This document shows, in pieces, positions 1 to 9,095 of a DNA stretch of 39,687 nt. A program made the position numbers and the translations under genes. Origin of the DNA: RGIG4079 sp045596365 (lineage in GTDB: Bacteria; Bacteroidota; Bacteroidia; Bacteroidales; Muribaculaceae); the NCBI GenBank assembly GCA_045596365.1, contig JAZOCE010000018.1, positions 1 through 39,687 of the forward strand, given 5' to 3'. Numbering within the stretch: position 1 is the first letter of the stretch; the number at the start of each line of letters is the position of its first letter. The notes below the pieces were generated by a model. That model was given only the letters and a program-made list of their open reading frames with translations. It did no database searches and had not been told where the DNA came from.

Positions 1-140
1 CTGCCATCAGGGCTCATTGTTGCTGTGTTGATGGTTACACCTTCAGGAAGAGCCACTTTTTCTACTGAAGCGACTTTCAATTGTGCAAAACCATAGATTC
101 CTGCACTTAACAACAATGCTGAAACAATTAATTTTTTCAT
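1..140 (-). CDS. Secreted protein of unknown function, N-terminus only (cut by window edge)
   Basis: The reverse strand starts at an ATG at 140-138 and stays open to the window edge, giving about 46 residues. They begin MKKLIVSALLLSAGIYGFAQ, a clear Sec signal peptide with a hydrophobic core and a likely cleavage after FA-Q. The mature part continues with KVASVEKVALPEGVTINTA and then MSPDG. A phrase of the type 'MSPDG' is common at the start of TolB/PD40-like beta-propeller proteins of Bacteroidales, but too little is present to assign a family. The gene reads out of the window and has no visible partner on its upstream side. A degenerate promoter lies at about 202-209. The signal peptide and the partial status are seen directly; any function is a guess. 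Confidence 0.7.
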   Translation of the reverse strand, partial: MKKLIVSALLLSAGIYGFAQLKVASVEKVALPEGVTINTATMSPDG

Positions 141-201
141 GTTTTGTTAATGTTTAGATATGGTTTTATTAAAATTTTTGTGTTTAGTATTTAGGTTTAA
201 A

Positions 202-209
202 CAAAATTT
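202..209 (-). promoter_or_regulatory. Weak candidate -7 element for the truncated secreted protein
   Basis: On the minus strand this reads AAATTTTG, one base off the Bacteroidota -7 consensus TAnnTTTG. It lies about 60 bp before the start at 140. No properly spaced TTTG -33 box is visible, so the call is weak. Confidence 0.3.
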
Positions 210-363
210 TACGCAAGTTCGCTCATTTTTTTCAAATCTGTTAAAAGAAAAGTGTTAAAAAAGACTAACTCTCCTATTTTAGCGATAAAATCAACCTAAT
301 ATGTCATCATAAAAAATAATAATTCTGTACAATGGGAACAATTTATGGAATAAAAACTTGTCG

Positions 364-378
364 GTGGCGACTCGCCAC
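364..378. repeat. Short palindrome, REP-like
   Basis: GTGGCG-ACT-CGCCAC forms a perfect 6-bp stem with a 3-base loop. It is G+C-rich in an otherwise A+T-rich 376-bp intergenic stretch (141-516) that holds no gene. No T-run follows it on either strand, so it is not an obvious terminator. Its form (short G+C stem, tiny loop) resembles the palindromes around the transposase at 10.3-11.1 kb. Confidence 0.5.
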
Positions 379-433
379 TTTCACATTTTTGCTTTCTCTT
401 TTTGATTTTTTCCTCTTCCATTTCGCTTAAAAT

Positions 434-466
434 AACAATCCCCACGCTCATCGCATGGGGATTGTT
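434..466 (-). terminator. Rho-independent terminator downstream of the amidase gene
   Basis: AACAATCCCCA at 434-444 pairs with TGGGGATTGTT at 456-466, an 11-bp stem with an 11-base loop. It lies about 50 bp beyond the stop codon at 517. T-rich sequence follows on both strands, so it could act in both directions; the only gene ending into it is the minus-strand amidase. Confidence 0.75.
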
Positions 467-516
467 TTATCAGGGATTTAGAGTCTTTTCAACTCTCAAC
501 TTTTTCAACTTTCAAT

Positions 517-3500
517 TTACTTAACGTATTCTTTTGTTACTATATTGCCTTGTTTCTTGATGTATAGACTACCGTTTTCAGGATTTGCAATTTCAATACC
601 TTGAAGATTGTAGTAAACAGCAGGTGTGTTATCATCGGCTTTAATTCCTTCAACACCTACAGTTTTTGGAGATACTGTAACTGTGCAATTAACAATATCA
701 ACAATCATGTTATAAGTATCAGCCTTGATCATCCATGATTGTGTTCCACCTGCCCAATCGTTGGTCATCGATGTAACTTCATTGAGAACAATTGCTTCAT
801 CTTTGGTCAACGCGCCATAGCGAGTACCGGCATTAACAGCTTCCCAATTTTCACCAAGTGTTGTTGCAAATTGGAAATAGCCATTACCGTCTCCGGTATT
901 ATCAACAGTTACTTCTCCTGAATAAACACCTTCTCCTTGATGGGCAAGCTCAATTCCATTAGACGTACTCCAGTTGTAACCGCCTACATTACCTATTGCA
1001 TAAATTACTTCAGGATAAGAAGGTGCTGGCTCCGGAGTTTCAGTTGTTGCAGTTAGAGTAGATAGGTCGGCAGCTACAGTAATAGTCCATACACCTGCCC
1101 ATGGAAGAATGATGTTACCTGCGTCTTTGTTTACAGAAAGATTTACAGTACCACCATTAGTGATGGCTGCATCAACAGCGAGGTTACCTGCATTAAATAC
1201 GTTCCATTTTTCATCAGTCTCACCTACACCTTTTATTGTTGATATTTTGAATTCTGTAGTTTCTTCAACTTCAACTATATAAACGCCATCAGCAAATGTA
1301 AATTCTGCTGCATTAACAGGATCCCATTCGCCAAGAGCTTCGCCTGCGCCTACAATGTAGAGAGGTTTAGCAACACCCTCAATCACAAGTGATGAGCCGG
1401 CAGGAGTTGTCGTAGTGCGAGCATCAGCCTTCAATGCATAAACAAGGAGTCCCTTTTGTTGCGATGCAATCACAAGATTACCGGCATAATCAAATTCCAT
1501 TTGGTCAACTTGTACAGTTCCACTCAATGGAATAGAATATTGATGAGTAAACGATGGTGTTTCTCCATTCCATGTTACGCTGTAAATTTGAACATTTACA
1601 CTGCTTTGAGCATCAACAATGGCAAATGTAGAGAGATCGTCGCTAATAGCCATCCCACCGCTTTGTGAGCCTGTCAATGTAGATGATAACGCATCGGAAG
1701 TAAATGTTACTGTTCCGCTGCTCTTACCCACAAATTGGAATACCGGAACATCTGATGTATTATTACCTGTGAAACGATTTTGAGATACAAATGTACCTTT
1801 ACTTGTTGCAAGAACATCACCATCTCCATTTATCATATTTGTTGTATAAGTTCCTGTTGGATCTCCACTCCAAGAATCATTAGCGCCTATATTATAATAG
1901 CGGAAGTTGCTTTCATGCACTACATACATCACACGATTTGCACCCTCGCCATGGAATGACACTGCTCGTTCATAGAATCCCGAAAGCACTTGTGTGGCAT
2001 TTGTTCCACTTGGATTGTACACCCACACACCTGAATTTTGGTTGGCATAATTTGCAATATATACTTTACCATTATTTACATGAATGCGGTTGGAGCGCAC
2101 ATATTTGTTTGTACTTGTTGATGCGTCGGTATCAGCTCCAAACATTCCGGTAATCACTTTTGAGCCGTTTTTGCTATAATCGGGATTGAATTTTTGCAAT
2201 CCTTGGCCCATTGCTGTCATCGTATAGATAGTCCCGAAGTGGGCACTTGTTACATCTTTATCGATTGCAAGACCTATGCGGGCATCATTTGTTCCATTAT
2301 TATAAATGATTGAATTGTCGGAGTGCATGAGTTCTACTGATGGGCTTGATGGATTGTCAAGAGCAACAGCCCAATTATATTTAACACCCACGCCGAGCGT
2401 TGTAGCATCAACAACAAATGTATTTTCTCCGGCTTTAACACCATCTATGGCAATCATTACAACTTCAGCGCCTGCAGTAATAGGAGTTAGAATAACTGAC
2501 GCCGAAGCAACATCACCGGTAGATTTAAATGTTAATGTATAGTCTCTTTCTCCTTGTGCCATTTTGAGGTCATAGGCATAATGTCCTTGCACTCCCGGCT
2601 CACGCACACCTTGAATTGTTGATGTAGCTTTAGTTACTGTTTGACGTGCCGGATTTTTGATTGCATAAACGAGGAGCCCTTTTTGTTGCGATGCTATCAC
2701 AAGGTTACCGGCATAGTCAAATTCCATTTGGTCAACACAATATGTTCCATCCAAAGGGATTGAGTATTTATGGATAAATGCAGGAGTACTTCCACTCCAT
2801 GTTACGTCATAAACCTGGATGCGAATACCGGCATTGCCTGAGCTATTGTAAGAATTGGCAATAGCAAAGATACTCTTATCGTCGCTAAGAGCCATACCTC
2901 CATTTTCTGAGCCGTTGAGCGAGCTGTTTATTACATCTGATTTATATACTACAGTCAAATCGTGATCAAATACCGCAAATGCAGGGTTACTGCTTGCATT
3001 ATTCCCACTATAACGGGTTTGAGATGCAATTACGGCATTATCAGTAACAATGATGTCGCCATCGCCATTGTCCAACAAGGCTGCAGTAGTATTACTTTTA
3101 GTGGGGCTTCCAGATGTCCATGAGGTGGCTGTGCCAATATCAAATCGCTGAACATTGTTTTCGTGAAGGCTGAATGCTTTGCGACTTGAGCCTTCGCCTA
3201 TAAATGCTACTGCTCGTTCATAATAGGTTATTCCAGAAATATTTGTTGGCGTTGCACCTGTTGCAGGGTCATATTCCCAGATACCCGTGCTATAGTTAGC
3301 ATAGTTGGCAATATACACTTTCCCTTTATATATTTCCAAACGATTTGAACGAACATATTTGTTTGAACTTGTTGAAGCATCAGTATCTTTACCAAATAAT
3401 CCGGTAATTACTTTTGAGCCATTTTTGCTATAATCGGGGTTGAATTTTTGCAATCCTTGGCCCATAGCGGTCATTGTATAGATGGTCCCAAAGTGGGCAC

Positions 3501-4986
3501 TTGTGGCGTCTTTATCAATAGCTACACCGATGCGAGCATCTTTAGTCCCATTATTATAGATAATTGTGTTGTCGGAATGTATAAGTTCAACACCTGTGCT
3601 CTTTGGGTTTTCAATAGCGACAGCCCATGAGAATGTAGCATCTTCTCCAAGTGATTTAGCATCAACGGTTACTGAATTTTCACCTTTGACAATGTTGTTT
3701 ATTGTAATAGACTGAGTTGCACCGGTAGATGTGTTTGTGAAAATCACCAATCCCTTTTCAACGGCATCTGTTGCCTTGAATTTCAATGTGCAGATATCGC
3801 CATCTTGTGAAGACGTCAATCCATAGGCATAAACACCCTTAACAGGTATTTGCTCTGTTGATGTAGAGATTTGAGGAGTTGGGAACACTGTTTCATTTGC
3901 AGTAACAGTAATTGTTTCTGTCAAGTCCTTATAGTCAGGGTGTGAATACACAATCTTATAGGTACCGGGAGTTACTTTGTTAAACACAAACACTCCGTTG
4001 TACTCATCATCGGTTTTGTAGGTTTGAACTACCTCATCGTTGCTGTTTTTAAGTGTTACAGTAGCGTTGTTGATGGGCAAATAATAATCAAGAGTTGATG
4101 TATTAGGTGTATAATAGGTGTGAGAAAAAGGAGTTTCGGCATCACGAAGCACACCATATATTGCACCATAGGAGTCTTTCTTTCCAAAACCAAAATAATC
4201 GTTCACACCCTTAGCATAGGCTTCTCCTTCCCATTTACAAGCGTCCCAATTCATCGCTTTGTGGCGAGCCGGTTGATAGGTGTGAAAATATCCTTCAACA
4301 AGGAAGCCAGGAACACCTTGACGCAACACGCCATAGTAGCCACCATAAGTTTTACCATTTGAGTGAGTTGTATAATAAATCTCGTTCCAAAAAGACACAT
4401 CGCCACGAATATTTGTTGATGTTGTATAGGAAGACCACATCATGTGAGGGTTTTTTATCCAATGAGGCCAACAAGCTGCCGCCATTGCTTTACTCCCAGG
4501 AACACTTTCAGAATTATCATATCCACGATAGAGGAATAGCGGATAATTTACAGTCGAGCCATCAGAATGCGCATTAGAGTGGATAGAGATAAACATGTCA
4601 AAGTTGTTCAACTCTGCCTCAGCAGCAATTTCGCTCAATGGTCTATCATACAATCCATTGTGCACATCACCACTTTTGATGCGGCTCATTACAATGTTTT
4701 GTGTCAAGTCGCGTGCATTATTCACGCCATTATGCTTCATACCATATTCTTTGAGTTTGTAGAACATCCCCAACCCTTTTTGAAGATTGGTATTCGACTC
4801 AAAAAATCCTGCGGTATCGGTATAAGTAGGCCCGCCATGAGTAACTGTTCCCATGTGGCGACACTCTCCGCACCACGCTCCATGCCCGGGGTTGATGTAA
4901 ATGCGGACTTCTTCAATCGCTTTTGCTGCCGATGCTGTCATTGCGCACAACATTGCAAGGCTGAAAAACAAATGTTTTAGTTTCAT
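517..4986 (-). CDS. Large secreted N-acetylmuramoyl-L-alanine amidase-like protein with duplicated beta-rich module
   Basis: 1489 residues. A signal peptide (about 1-20) precedes an Amidase_3-type zinc amidase domain (about 25-265), the family that cuts the lactyl amide between MurNAc and L-Ala in peptidoglycan. Expected residues are visible: His35 (NPGHG), Glu63 (FFESNTNL), His136 (SIHSNAH) and Glu231 (FLVEGYFH). A carboxypeptidase-regulatory-like beta domain follows (about 275-370). Two homologous modules of about 400 residues then lie at about 380-782 and 790-1192, probably propeller-like. Two SusE/SusF-like starch-binding-type beta domains (about 1200-1450) and a C-terminal tail (YYNLQGIEIANPENG, ending IVTKEYVK) complete it. 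The tail resembles type IX secretion sorting tails and recurs in the protein at 29273-31693. Ordinary family members have 200-300 residues, so this one is exceptionally long. The catalytic domain is well supported; substrate (own cell wall, other bacteria or another glycan) is unknown. Confidence 0.85.
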   Translation of the reverse strand: MKLKHLFFSLAMLCAMTASAAKAIEEVRIYINPGHGAWCGECRHMGTVTHGGPTYTDTAGFFESNTNLQKGLGMFYKLKEYGMKHNGVNNARDLTQNIVMSRIKSGDVHNGLYDRPLSEIAAEAELNNFDMFISIHSNAHSDGSTVNYPLFLYRGYDNSESVPGSKAMAAACWPHWIKNPHMMWSSYTTSTNIRGDVSFWNEIYYTTHSNGKTYGGYYGVLRQGVPGFLVEGYFHTYQPARHKAMNWDACKWEGEAYAKGVNDYFGFGKKDSYGAIYGVLRDAETPFSHTYYTPNTSTLDYYLPINNATVTLKNSNDEVVQTYKTDDEYNGVFVFNKVTPGTYKIVYSHPDYKDLTETITVTANETVFPTPQISTSTEQIPVKGVYAYGLTSSQDGDICTLKFKATDAVEKGLVIFTNTSTGATQSITINNIVKGENSVTVDAKSLGEDATFSWAVAIENPKSTGVELIHSDNTIIYNNGTKDARIGVAIDKDATSAHFGTIYTMTAMGQGLQKFNPDYSKNGSKVITGLFGKDTDASTSSNKYVRSNRLEIYKGKVYIANYANYSTGIWEYDPATGATPTNISGITYYERAVAFIGEGSSRKAFSLHENNVQRFDIGTATSWTSGSPTKSNTTAALLDNGDGDIIVTDNAVIASQTRYSGNNASSNPAFAVFDHDLTVVYKSDVINSSLNGSENGGMALSDDKSIFAIANSYNSSGNAGIRIQVYDVTWSGSTPAFIHKYSIPLDGTYCVDQMEFDYAGNLVIASQQKGLLVYAIKNPARQTVTKATSTIQGVREPGVQGHYAYDLKMAQGERDYTLTFKSTGDVASASVILTPITAGAEVVMIAIDGVKAGENTFVVDATTLGVGVKYNWAVALDNPSSPSVELMHSDNSIIYNNGTNDARIGLAIDKDVTSAHFGTIYTMTAMGQGLQKFNPDYSKNGSKVITGMFGADTDASTSTNKYVRSNRIHVNNGKVYIANYANQNSGVWVYNPSGTNATQVLSGFYERAVSFHGEGANRVMYVVHESNFRYYNIGANDSWSGDPTGTYTTNMINGDGDVLATSKGTFVSQNRFTGNNTSDVPVFQFVGKSSGTVTFTSDALSSTLTGSQSGGMAISDDLSTFAIVDAQSSVNVQIYSVTWNGETPSFTHQYSIPLSGTVQVDQMEFDYAGNLVIASQQKGLLVYALKADARTTTTPAGSSLVIEGVAKPLYIVGAGEALGEWDPVNAAEFTFADGVYIVEVEETTEFKISTIKGVGETDEKWNVFNAGNLAVDAAITNGGTVNLSVNKDAGNIILPWAGVWTITVAADLSTLTATTETPEPAPSYPEVIYAIGNVGGYNWSTSNGIELAHQGEGVYSGEVTVDNTGDGNGYFQFATTLGENWEAVNAGTRYGALTKDEAIVLNEVTSMTNDWAGGTQSWMIKADTYNMIVDIVNCTVTVSPKTVGVEGIKADDNTPAVYYNLQGIEIANPENGSLYIKKQGNIVTKEYVK

Positions 4987-5047
4987 AGATTTAAGGTATA
5001 TAGTTATTAAATTATTATTTATCGATATTTATGAAATATTAATCTGA

Positions 5048-5078
5048 CAAAAATAGTTAAATTATTTTATAATGCAAA
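5048..5078 (-). promoter_or_regulatory. Bacteroidota promoter of the amidase gene, inside the metH 3' end
   Basis: On the minus strand, TTTG (5075-5078) is followed by exactly 19 bases and TATTTTTG (5055-5048), a full match to TTTG-N19-TAnnTTTG. The -33 box lies inside the last codons of metH (stop at 5067). Transcription would start near 5041, leaving a leader of about 55 nt before the ATG at 4986. Confidence 0.75.
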
Positions 5079-8000
5079 GTAATGAGCTCCGGGATGGACA
5101 AAAATATATCCTGTTGTGGTTGCCGACGGATATAATGCGCCATTTTCAGTCAATGTTATCCCTAACTCACCATAATTCAGAACTTCATCAGCAAGGAAAA
5201 CAAGACGCTGATCGGGCAACGAAGGATAGCCTATAGCCGGACGTATTCCTTTAGCCTCATAACCCCACAACTCCTCTCTCACAAGGCTGTTCATCTTCTC
5301 AGTCGCAGCCTCTACAAGACGATCGGCTATAGATTGATATAATATCGCATTGTAATCATCGTTTTGACTTTTATATTTCTCTATAATTTGCTGAATGTCC
5401 ATACCTGCCGTTACGACAAATAACCCCATCCAATCATTCTTCTCCCCGGTTACCGAGAGCGGTTTTACATAATCAGCAAGTGCAAGTCGTGGCCCAACAC
5501 CATCAACATGTAATTGTCGAGGTGTTGGCAGCACAAACTCTTCATTACCATTTTGATAAAATATATCCTCATCTCGACTTACGGCAGGTAATATAGCTAC
5601 TCGCGCCTGCAAGGTGCCTATGTTTTTTTGTATATAATCAATCACTCTGTTGGCATCTTTAAACAGCTGCATAGCCTCTGCCGCCTTCATGCGTTGCTCC
5701 TGTGGAACGGTAGCAAGCCATTGCGCACGACAATGATCACAGCCTTGAATATCGGCAATCGAAGCAAATGACGCGTCAAGTTTCCATGCTCCCAAAAAAG
5801 CTCTCCAATTTATCGATGCTCTTATATCGGCAATCGCGATTGACAAATCATGAATTCCAGGGTATTTCGGAGTGGGTATTACAGTATCTTTACCATAGTC
5901 AAATTTTAATCGGCGTGCCTCCTCTATCGTGAGCTGTGATTTTTTATTTTCATATTGTTCGCGAAGAAGTTGCTGCGCCGAGAGTATCTCCTGGCTCGTC
6001 TCGACACGAGTATCCTTGTTTATGAGTCTTTGTGCCAATCCAGGCAACATGGCTGCATCGCGCATATAAGCAACAAGACCGCTATAACATGGCGCTATTT
6101 TTACTGCTGTGTGCAATTCCGATGTTGTCGCTCCACCTATGAGTAATGGAATTTTTAGTCCTTTTTGGTCCATTTGTCGCGCAACATTGCACATTTCTTC
6201 AAGCGATGGGGTAATTAATCCGCTAAGCGCCACAAAATCAACATTTTCTTCAATTGCTTTTGCTACAATCTCTTCACCGGGCACCATCACCCCTAAGTCT
6301 ATCATTTCAAAACCATTACAATTCATGATAACACTAACGATGTTTTTACCTATATCATGAACATCGCCTTTGACTGTGGCAATAACTATTTTTCCCGACG
6401 ATGATGTTCCTGATGATTGTTTTTCTTTCTCTATAAATGGAGTGAGATAGGCAACAGCCTGTTTCATGGCTCTCGCACTTTTTACCACTTGCGGCAAAAA
6501 CATCTTACCTGCGCCAAACTGCTCTCCCACTTTATTTATACCTGTCATCAATGGACCATCTATTACCGCTACTGCCGAGCCGGCACCTGCCATCACTTCA
6601 TCAAGAAATGGCTCTATCCCATCGCTGTTCCCTCGCATTATCATCTGCTCAATGCGTTCCGATGCCGATAGCTCTTTTTGCTCTACAACAGCCTTCACTC
6701 CTGCAACTGTGCTTTCTCGCTCCGCCTTTATCTTTTCAGCAATTTCGACAAGACGTTCTGTCGCATCACCACGACGATTTAACAACACATCATCAAGGGC
6801 GTCTCGCAATTCCGATGGAATATCATCAACCGACATTAATGATGATGGGTTTACTATACCCATATCCATCCCTTTCCCTATAGCATGATAAAGGAACAAC
6901 GCATGCATCGCTTCTCGTACATAGTTATTTCCCCTAAATGAGAATGACAGATTACTGATTCCGCCACTCACCTTTGCTCCGAGAAGATTATTCTTTATCC
7001 ACTCTACTGCTTTTATAAAATCAAGAGCATAGTTATTGTGGGCTTCAATACCTGTCGCAACAGCAAGCACATTGGGGTCAAATATTATATCACATCCATT
7101 AAACCCAACTGTCTCTGTCAAAATACGATAGGCTCTTTCACACACCTCTATTTTTCGTTCAAAGGTATCGGCCTGCCCTGTTTCATCAAAAGCCATCACA
7201 ACTACTGCAGCACCCATTTCTTTTATAAACTGTGCTTTCTCAATGAATTTGGGCTCTCCCTCTTTCAAACTGATGGAATTGACTATGGGGCGACCCTGTG
7301 TGTGTTGCAATCCGGCAACAACAGCTTCCCAATTTGATGAGTCAATCATCAGTGGCACTCGTGCCACATCAGGCTCCAAGCCTATATTATCAATAAATGA
7401 TGCCATTTCAATAGGCGCGTCAAGCATAGCATCATCCATGTTTATATCCACAATCTGGGCTCCTGCCAATACTTGTGAGCGAGCTATCTCTACTGCTTCC
7501 TCTATATTCTTTTCATTTATCAATCGCAAGAACTTACGACTACCGGCAACATTACACCTCTCCCCTACATTTATAAATAGATGGTCCTGTGATATTGACA
7601 TTTTTTCAAGGCCTGCCAATATCATTTCTTGTTTTTTAGTCGGAACTTCTCGCGGAGCATATTTTTGTGCTTCATGGGCTATAGCTGCAATATGTTCAGG
7701 TGTTGTACCACAACAACCGCCAACAATATTCAGCTTGCCCGATGACAACAACGGCAACAATTTTTCAACCATTGTTTCCGGCGTCTCATCATACTCTCCC
7801 ATCTCATTAGGCAACCCGGCATTAGGATAAACACTCACTGCCATTGGCTCGCCTTGCAATGCGTTTATATGAGGTATCATCCCGTCAGCGCCAAAACCGC
7901 AATTAAGACCTATTGACAACAAATCGCCATGAGCAACCGTCGCAACAAATGCATCAAGCGTCTGCCCCGACAATGTGCGACCTGACTCAGTCAATGTTAC

Positions 8001-8639
8001 CGACATCATTATGGGCACATCTATCCCTACTGCTGTCATTGATTTCTGTGCAGCATATAACGCGGCCTTAGCATTTAACCCATCAAATACTGTCTCTATA
8101 AGCAATAGATCAACGCCTCCGCTTATGAGAGCCGACATTTGTTCCACATAGGCTTCAACAAGAGTATCCCAACAGATTTTTTCAGCATCTATACCCGCAG
8201 ACATGGACAGCGATTTGCTTGTTGGGCCCACACTGCCGGCTACCCAACATTGTTCTCCAGGATGCAACAAGCAATATTCCTCTACTGCTTCTCGTGCTAA
8301 ACGTGCCGCTTCATGGTTTATTTTCTTTACATGGTCGCTTAACCCATATTCTGCCATTGAGATAGCATTGGCATTAAACGAATTTGTTTCTATAATGTTA
8401 GCCCCAGCGTCAAGATATTGGCGATGAATATTTTTTATCACATCGGGAGCAGTCAGCACAAGCACATCATTACACCCTTTGAGCTGTTGCTCGCAATGAG
8501 CAAAATGCGCGCCCTTAAAATCCTTCTCCGAGAGATTACAACGCTGTATCATTGTCCCCATTGCGCCATCAAGCACAACGATGCGTTTTGACATCAGCTC
8601 TTTCAATCCGGCTATTCTATCATTATATCTGTTGCTCAT
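5067..8639 (-). CDS. metH: Cobalamin-dependent methionine synthase
   Basis: 1190 residues, close to the 1227 of E. coli MetH, with all four modules in order. The homocysteine-binding barrel (about 1-330) has zinc cysteines in GLNCGFG (about 246) and GGCCGTT (about 309-310). The methyl-tetrahydrofolate pterin-binding barrel spans about 350-620. The cobalamin cap and Rossmann domain (about 645-890) carries DVHDIGKN, with the cobalt-ligand histidine near 758. The C-terminal AdoMet reactivation domain (about 900-1190) has RPAIGYPSLPDQ. It transfers methyl from 5-methyl-THF to homocysteine to make methionine, in the cytoplasm. It is the last gene of the rnz-tadA-metH operon, starting 3 bp after the tadA stop. 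No cobalamin riboswitch is visible ahead of it, and no terminator follows before the amidase promoter that overlaps its 3' end. Confidence 0.97.
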   Translation of the reverse strand: MSNRYNDRIAGLKELMSKRIVVLDGAMGTMIQRCNLSEKDFKGAHFAHCEQQLKGCNDVLVLTAPDVIKNIHRQYLDAGANIIETNSFNANAISMAEYGLSDHVKKINHEAARLAREAVEEYCLLHPGEQCWVAGSVGPTSKSLSMSAGIDAEKICWDTLVEAYVEQMSALISGGVDLLLIETVFDGLNAKAALYAAQKSMTAVGIDVPIMMSVTLTESGRTLSGQTLDAFVATVAHGDLLSIGLNCGFGADGMIPHINALQGEPMAVSVYPNAGLPNEMGEYDETPETMVEKLLPLLSSGKLNIVGGCCGTTPEHIAAIAHEAQKYAPREVPTKKQEMILAGLEKMSISQDHLFINVGERCNVAGSRKFLRLINEKNIEEAVEIARSQVLAGAQIVDINMDDAMLDAPIEMASFIDNIGLEPDVARVPLMIDSSNWEAVVAGLQHTQGRPIVNSISLKEGEPKFIEKAQFIKEMGAAVVVMAFDETGQADTFERKIEVCERAYRILTETVGFNGCDIIFDPNVLAVATGIEAHNNYALDFIKAVEWIKNNLLGAKVSGGISNLSFSFRGNNYVREAMHALFLYHAIGKGMDMGIVNPSSLMSVDDIPSELRDALDDVLLNRRGDATERLVEIAEKIKAERESTVAGVKAVVEQKELSASERIEQMIMRGNSDGIEPFLDEVMAGAGSAVAVIDGPLMTGINKVGEQFGAGKMFLPQVVKSARAMKQAVAYLTPFIEKEKQSSGTSSSGKIVIATVKGDVHDIGKNIVSVIMNCNGFEMIDLGVMVPGEEIVAKAIEENVDFVALSGLITPSLEEMCNVARQMDQKGLKIPLLIGGATTSELHTAVKIAPCYSGLVAYMRDAAMLPGLAQRLINKDTRVETSQEILSAQQLLREQYENKKSQLTIEEARRLKFDYGKDTVIPTPKYPGIHDLSIAIADIRASINWRAFLGAWKLDASFASIADIQGCDHCRAQWLATVPQEQRMKAAEAMQLFKDANRVIDYIQKNIGTLQARVAILPAVSRDEDIFYQNGNEEFVLPTPRQLHVDGVGPRLALADYVKPLSVTGEKNDWMGLFVVTAGMDIQQIIEKYKSQNDDYNAILYQSIADRLVEAATEKMNSLVREELWGYEAKGIRPAIGYPSLPDQRLVFLADEVLNYGELGITLTENGALYPSATTTGYIFVHPGAHYFAL

Positions 8640-8642
8640 ATT

Positions 8643-9095
8643 CTATCGTTTGCGTGCAAAAAAAGTTTTCATCAATTCGGCACATTCATCAGCCAACACT
8701 CCCGACTCAATCACCGCTTTAGGGTGAAATGGAGGGCGGTGGGTAAATGTGGTATATCCACGTTTCTCATCTCCGGCGCCATAGACTATGCGACTTATTT
8801 GGCTCCACCCTATTGCCCCGGCACACATCACACATGGTTCAACGGTTACATATAGCGTACACTCTGGCAGATATTTACCGCCTAACGTATTTACCGCTGC
8901 GGTAATTGCCTGCATCTCGGCATGTGCGGTGACATCGTTAAATGTTTCTGTCATATTGTGTCCTCGCCCTACAATGCGACCATTGCACACAACAACAGCT
9001 CCAATAGGGACCTCATCATCTTCAAATGCCTGACGCGCTTCATCGAGAGCTGCCCTCATAAAACGCTCATCATCTTTTCTTTTCAAATCTATCAT
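8643..9095 (-). CDS. tadA: tRNA-specific adenosine-34 deaminase
   Basis: 150 residues, a single cytidine/deoxycytidylate deaminase-fold domain. The zinc and catalytic motifs are intact: HAE (His58, Glu60 as proton shuttle) and PCVMC (Cys88, Cys91), followed by the TadA-like stretch AGAIGWSQISRIVYGA. TadA converts A34 of the tRNA-Arg(ACG) anticodon to inosine. Its ATG overlaps the stop of rnz (ATGA, 9092-9095) and metH follows after 3 bp, so translation is probably coupled. Riboflavin or guanine deaminases share the fold, but length and motif spacing fit TadA best. Confidence 0.93.
   Translation of the reverse strand: MIDLKRKDDERFMRAALDEARQAFEDDEVPIGAVVVCNGRIVGRGHNMTETFNDVTAHAEMQAITAAVNTLGGKYLPECTLYVTVEPCVMCAGAIGWSQISRIVYGAGDEKRGYTTFTHRPPFHPKAVIESGVLADECAELMKTFFARKR

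Noticed and set aside
7243..7830. Long plus-strand frame of 195 codons opposite metH
   Set aside because: It lies antisense inside an intact conserved metH and has no motif; it reflects codon bias of the real gene.
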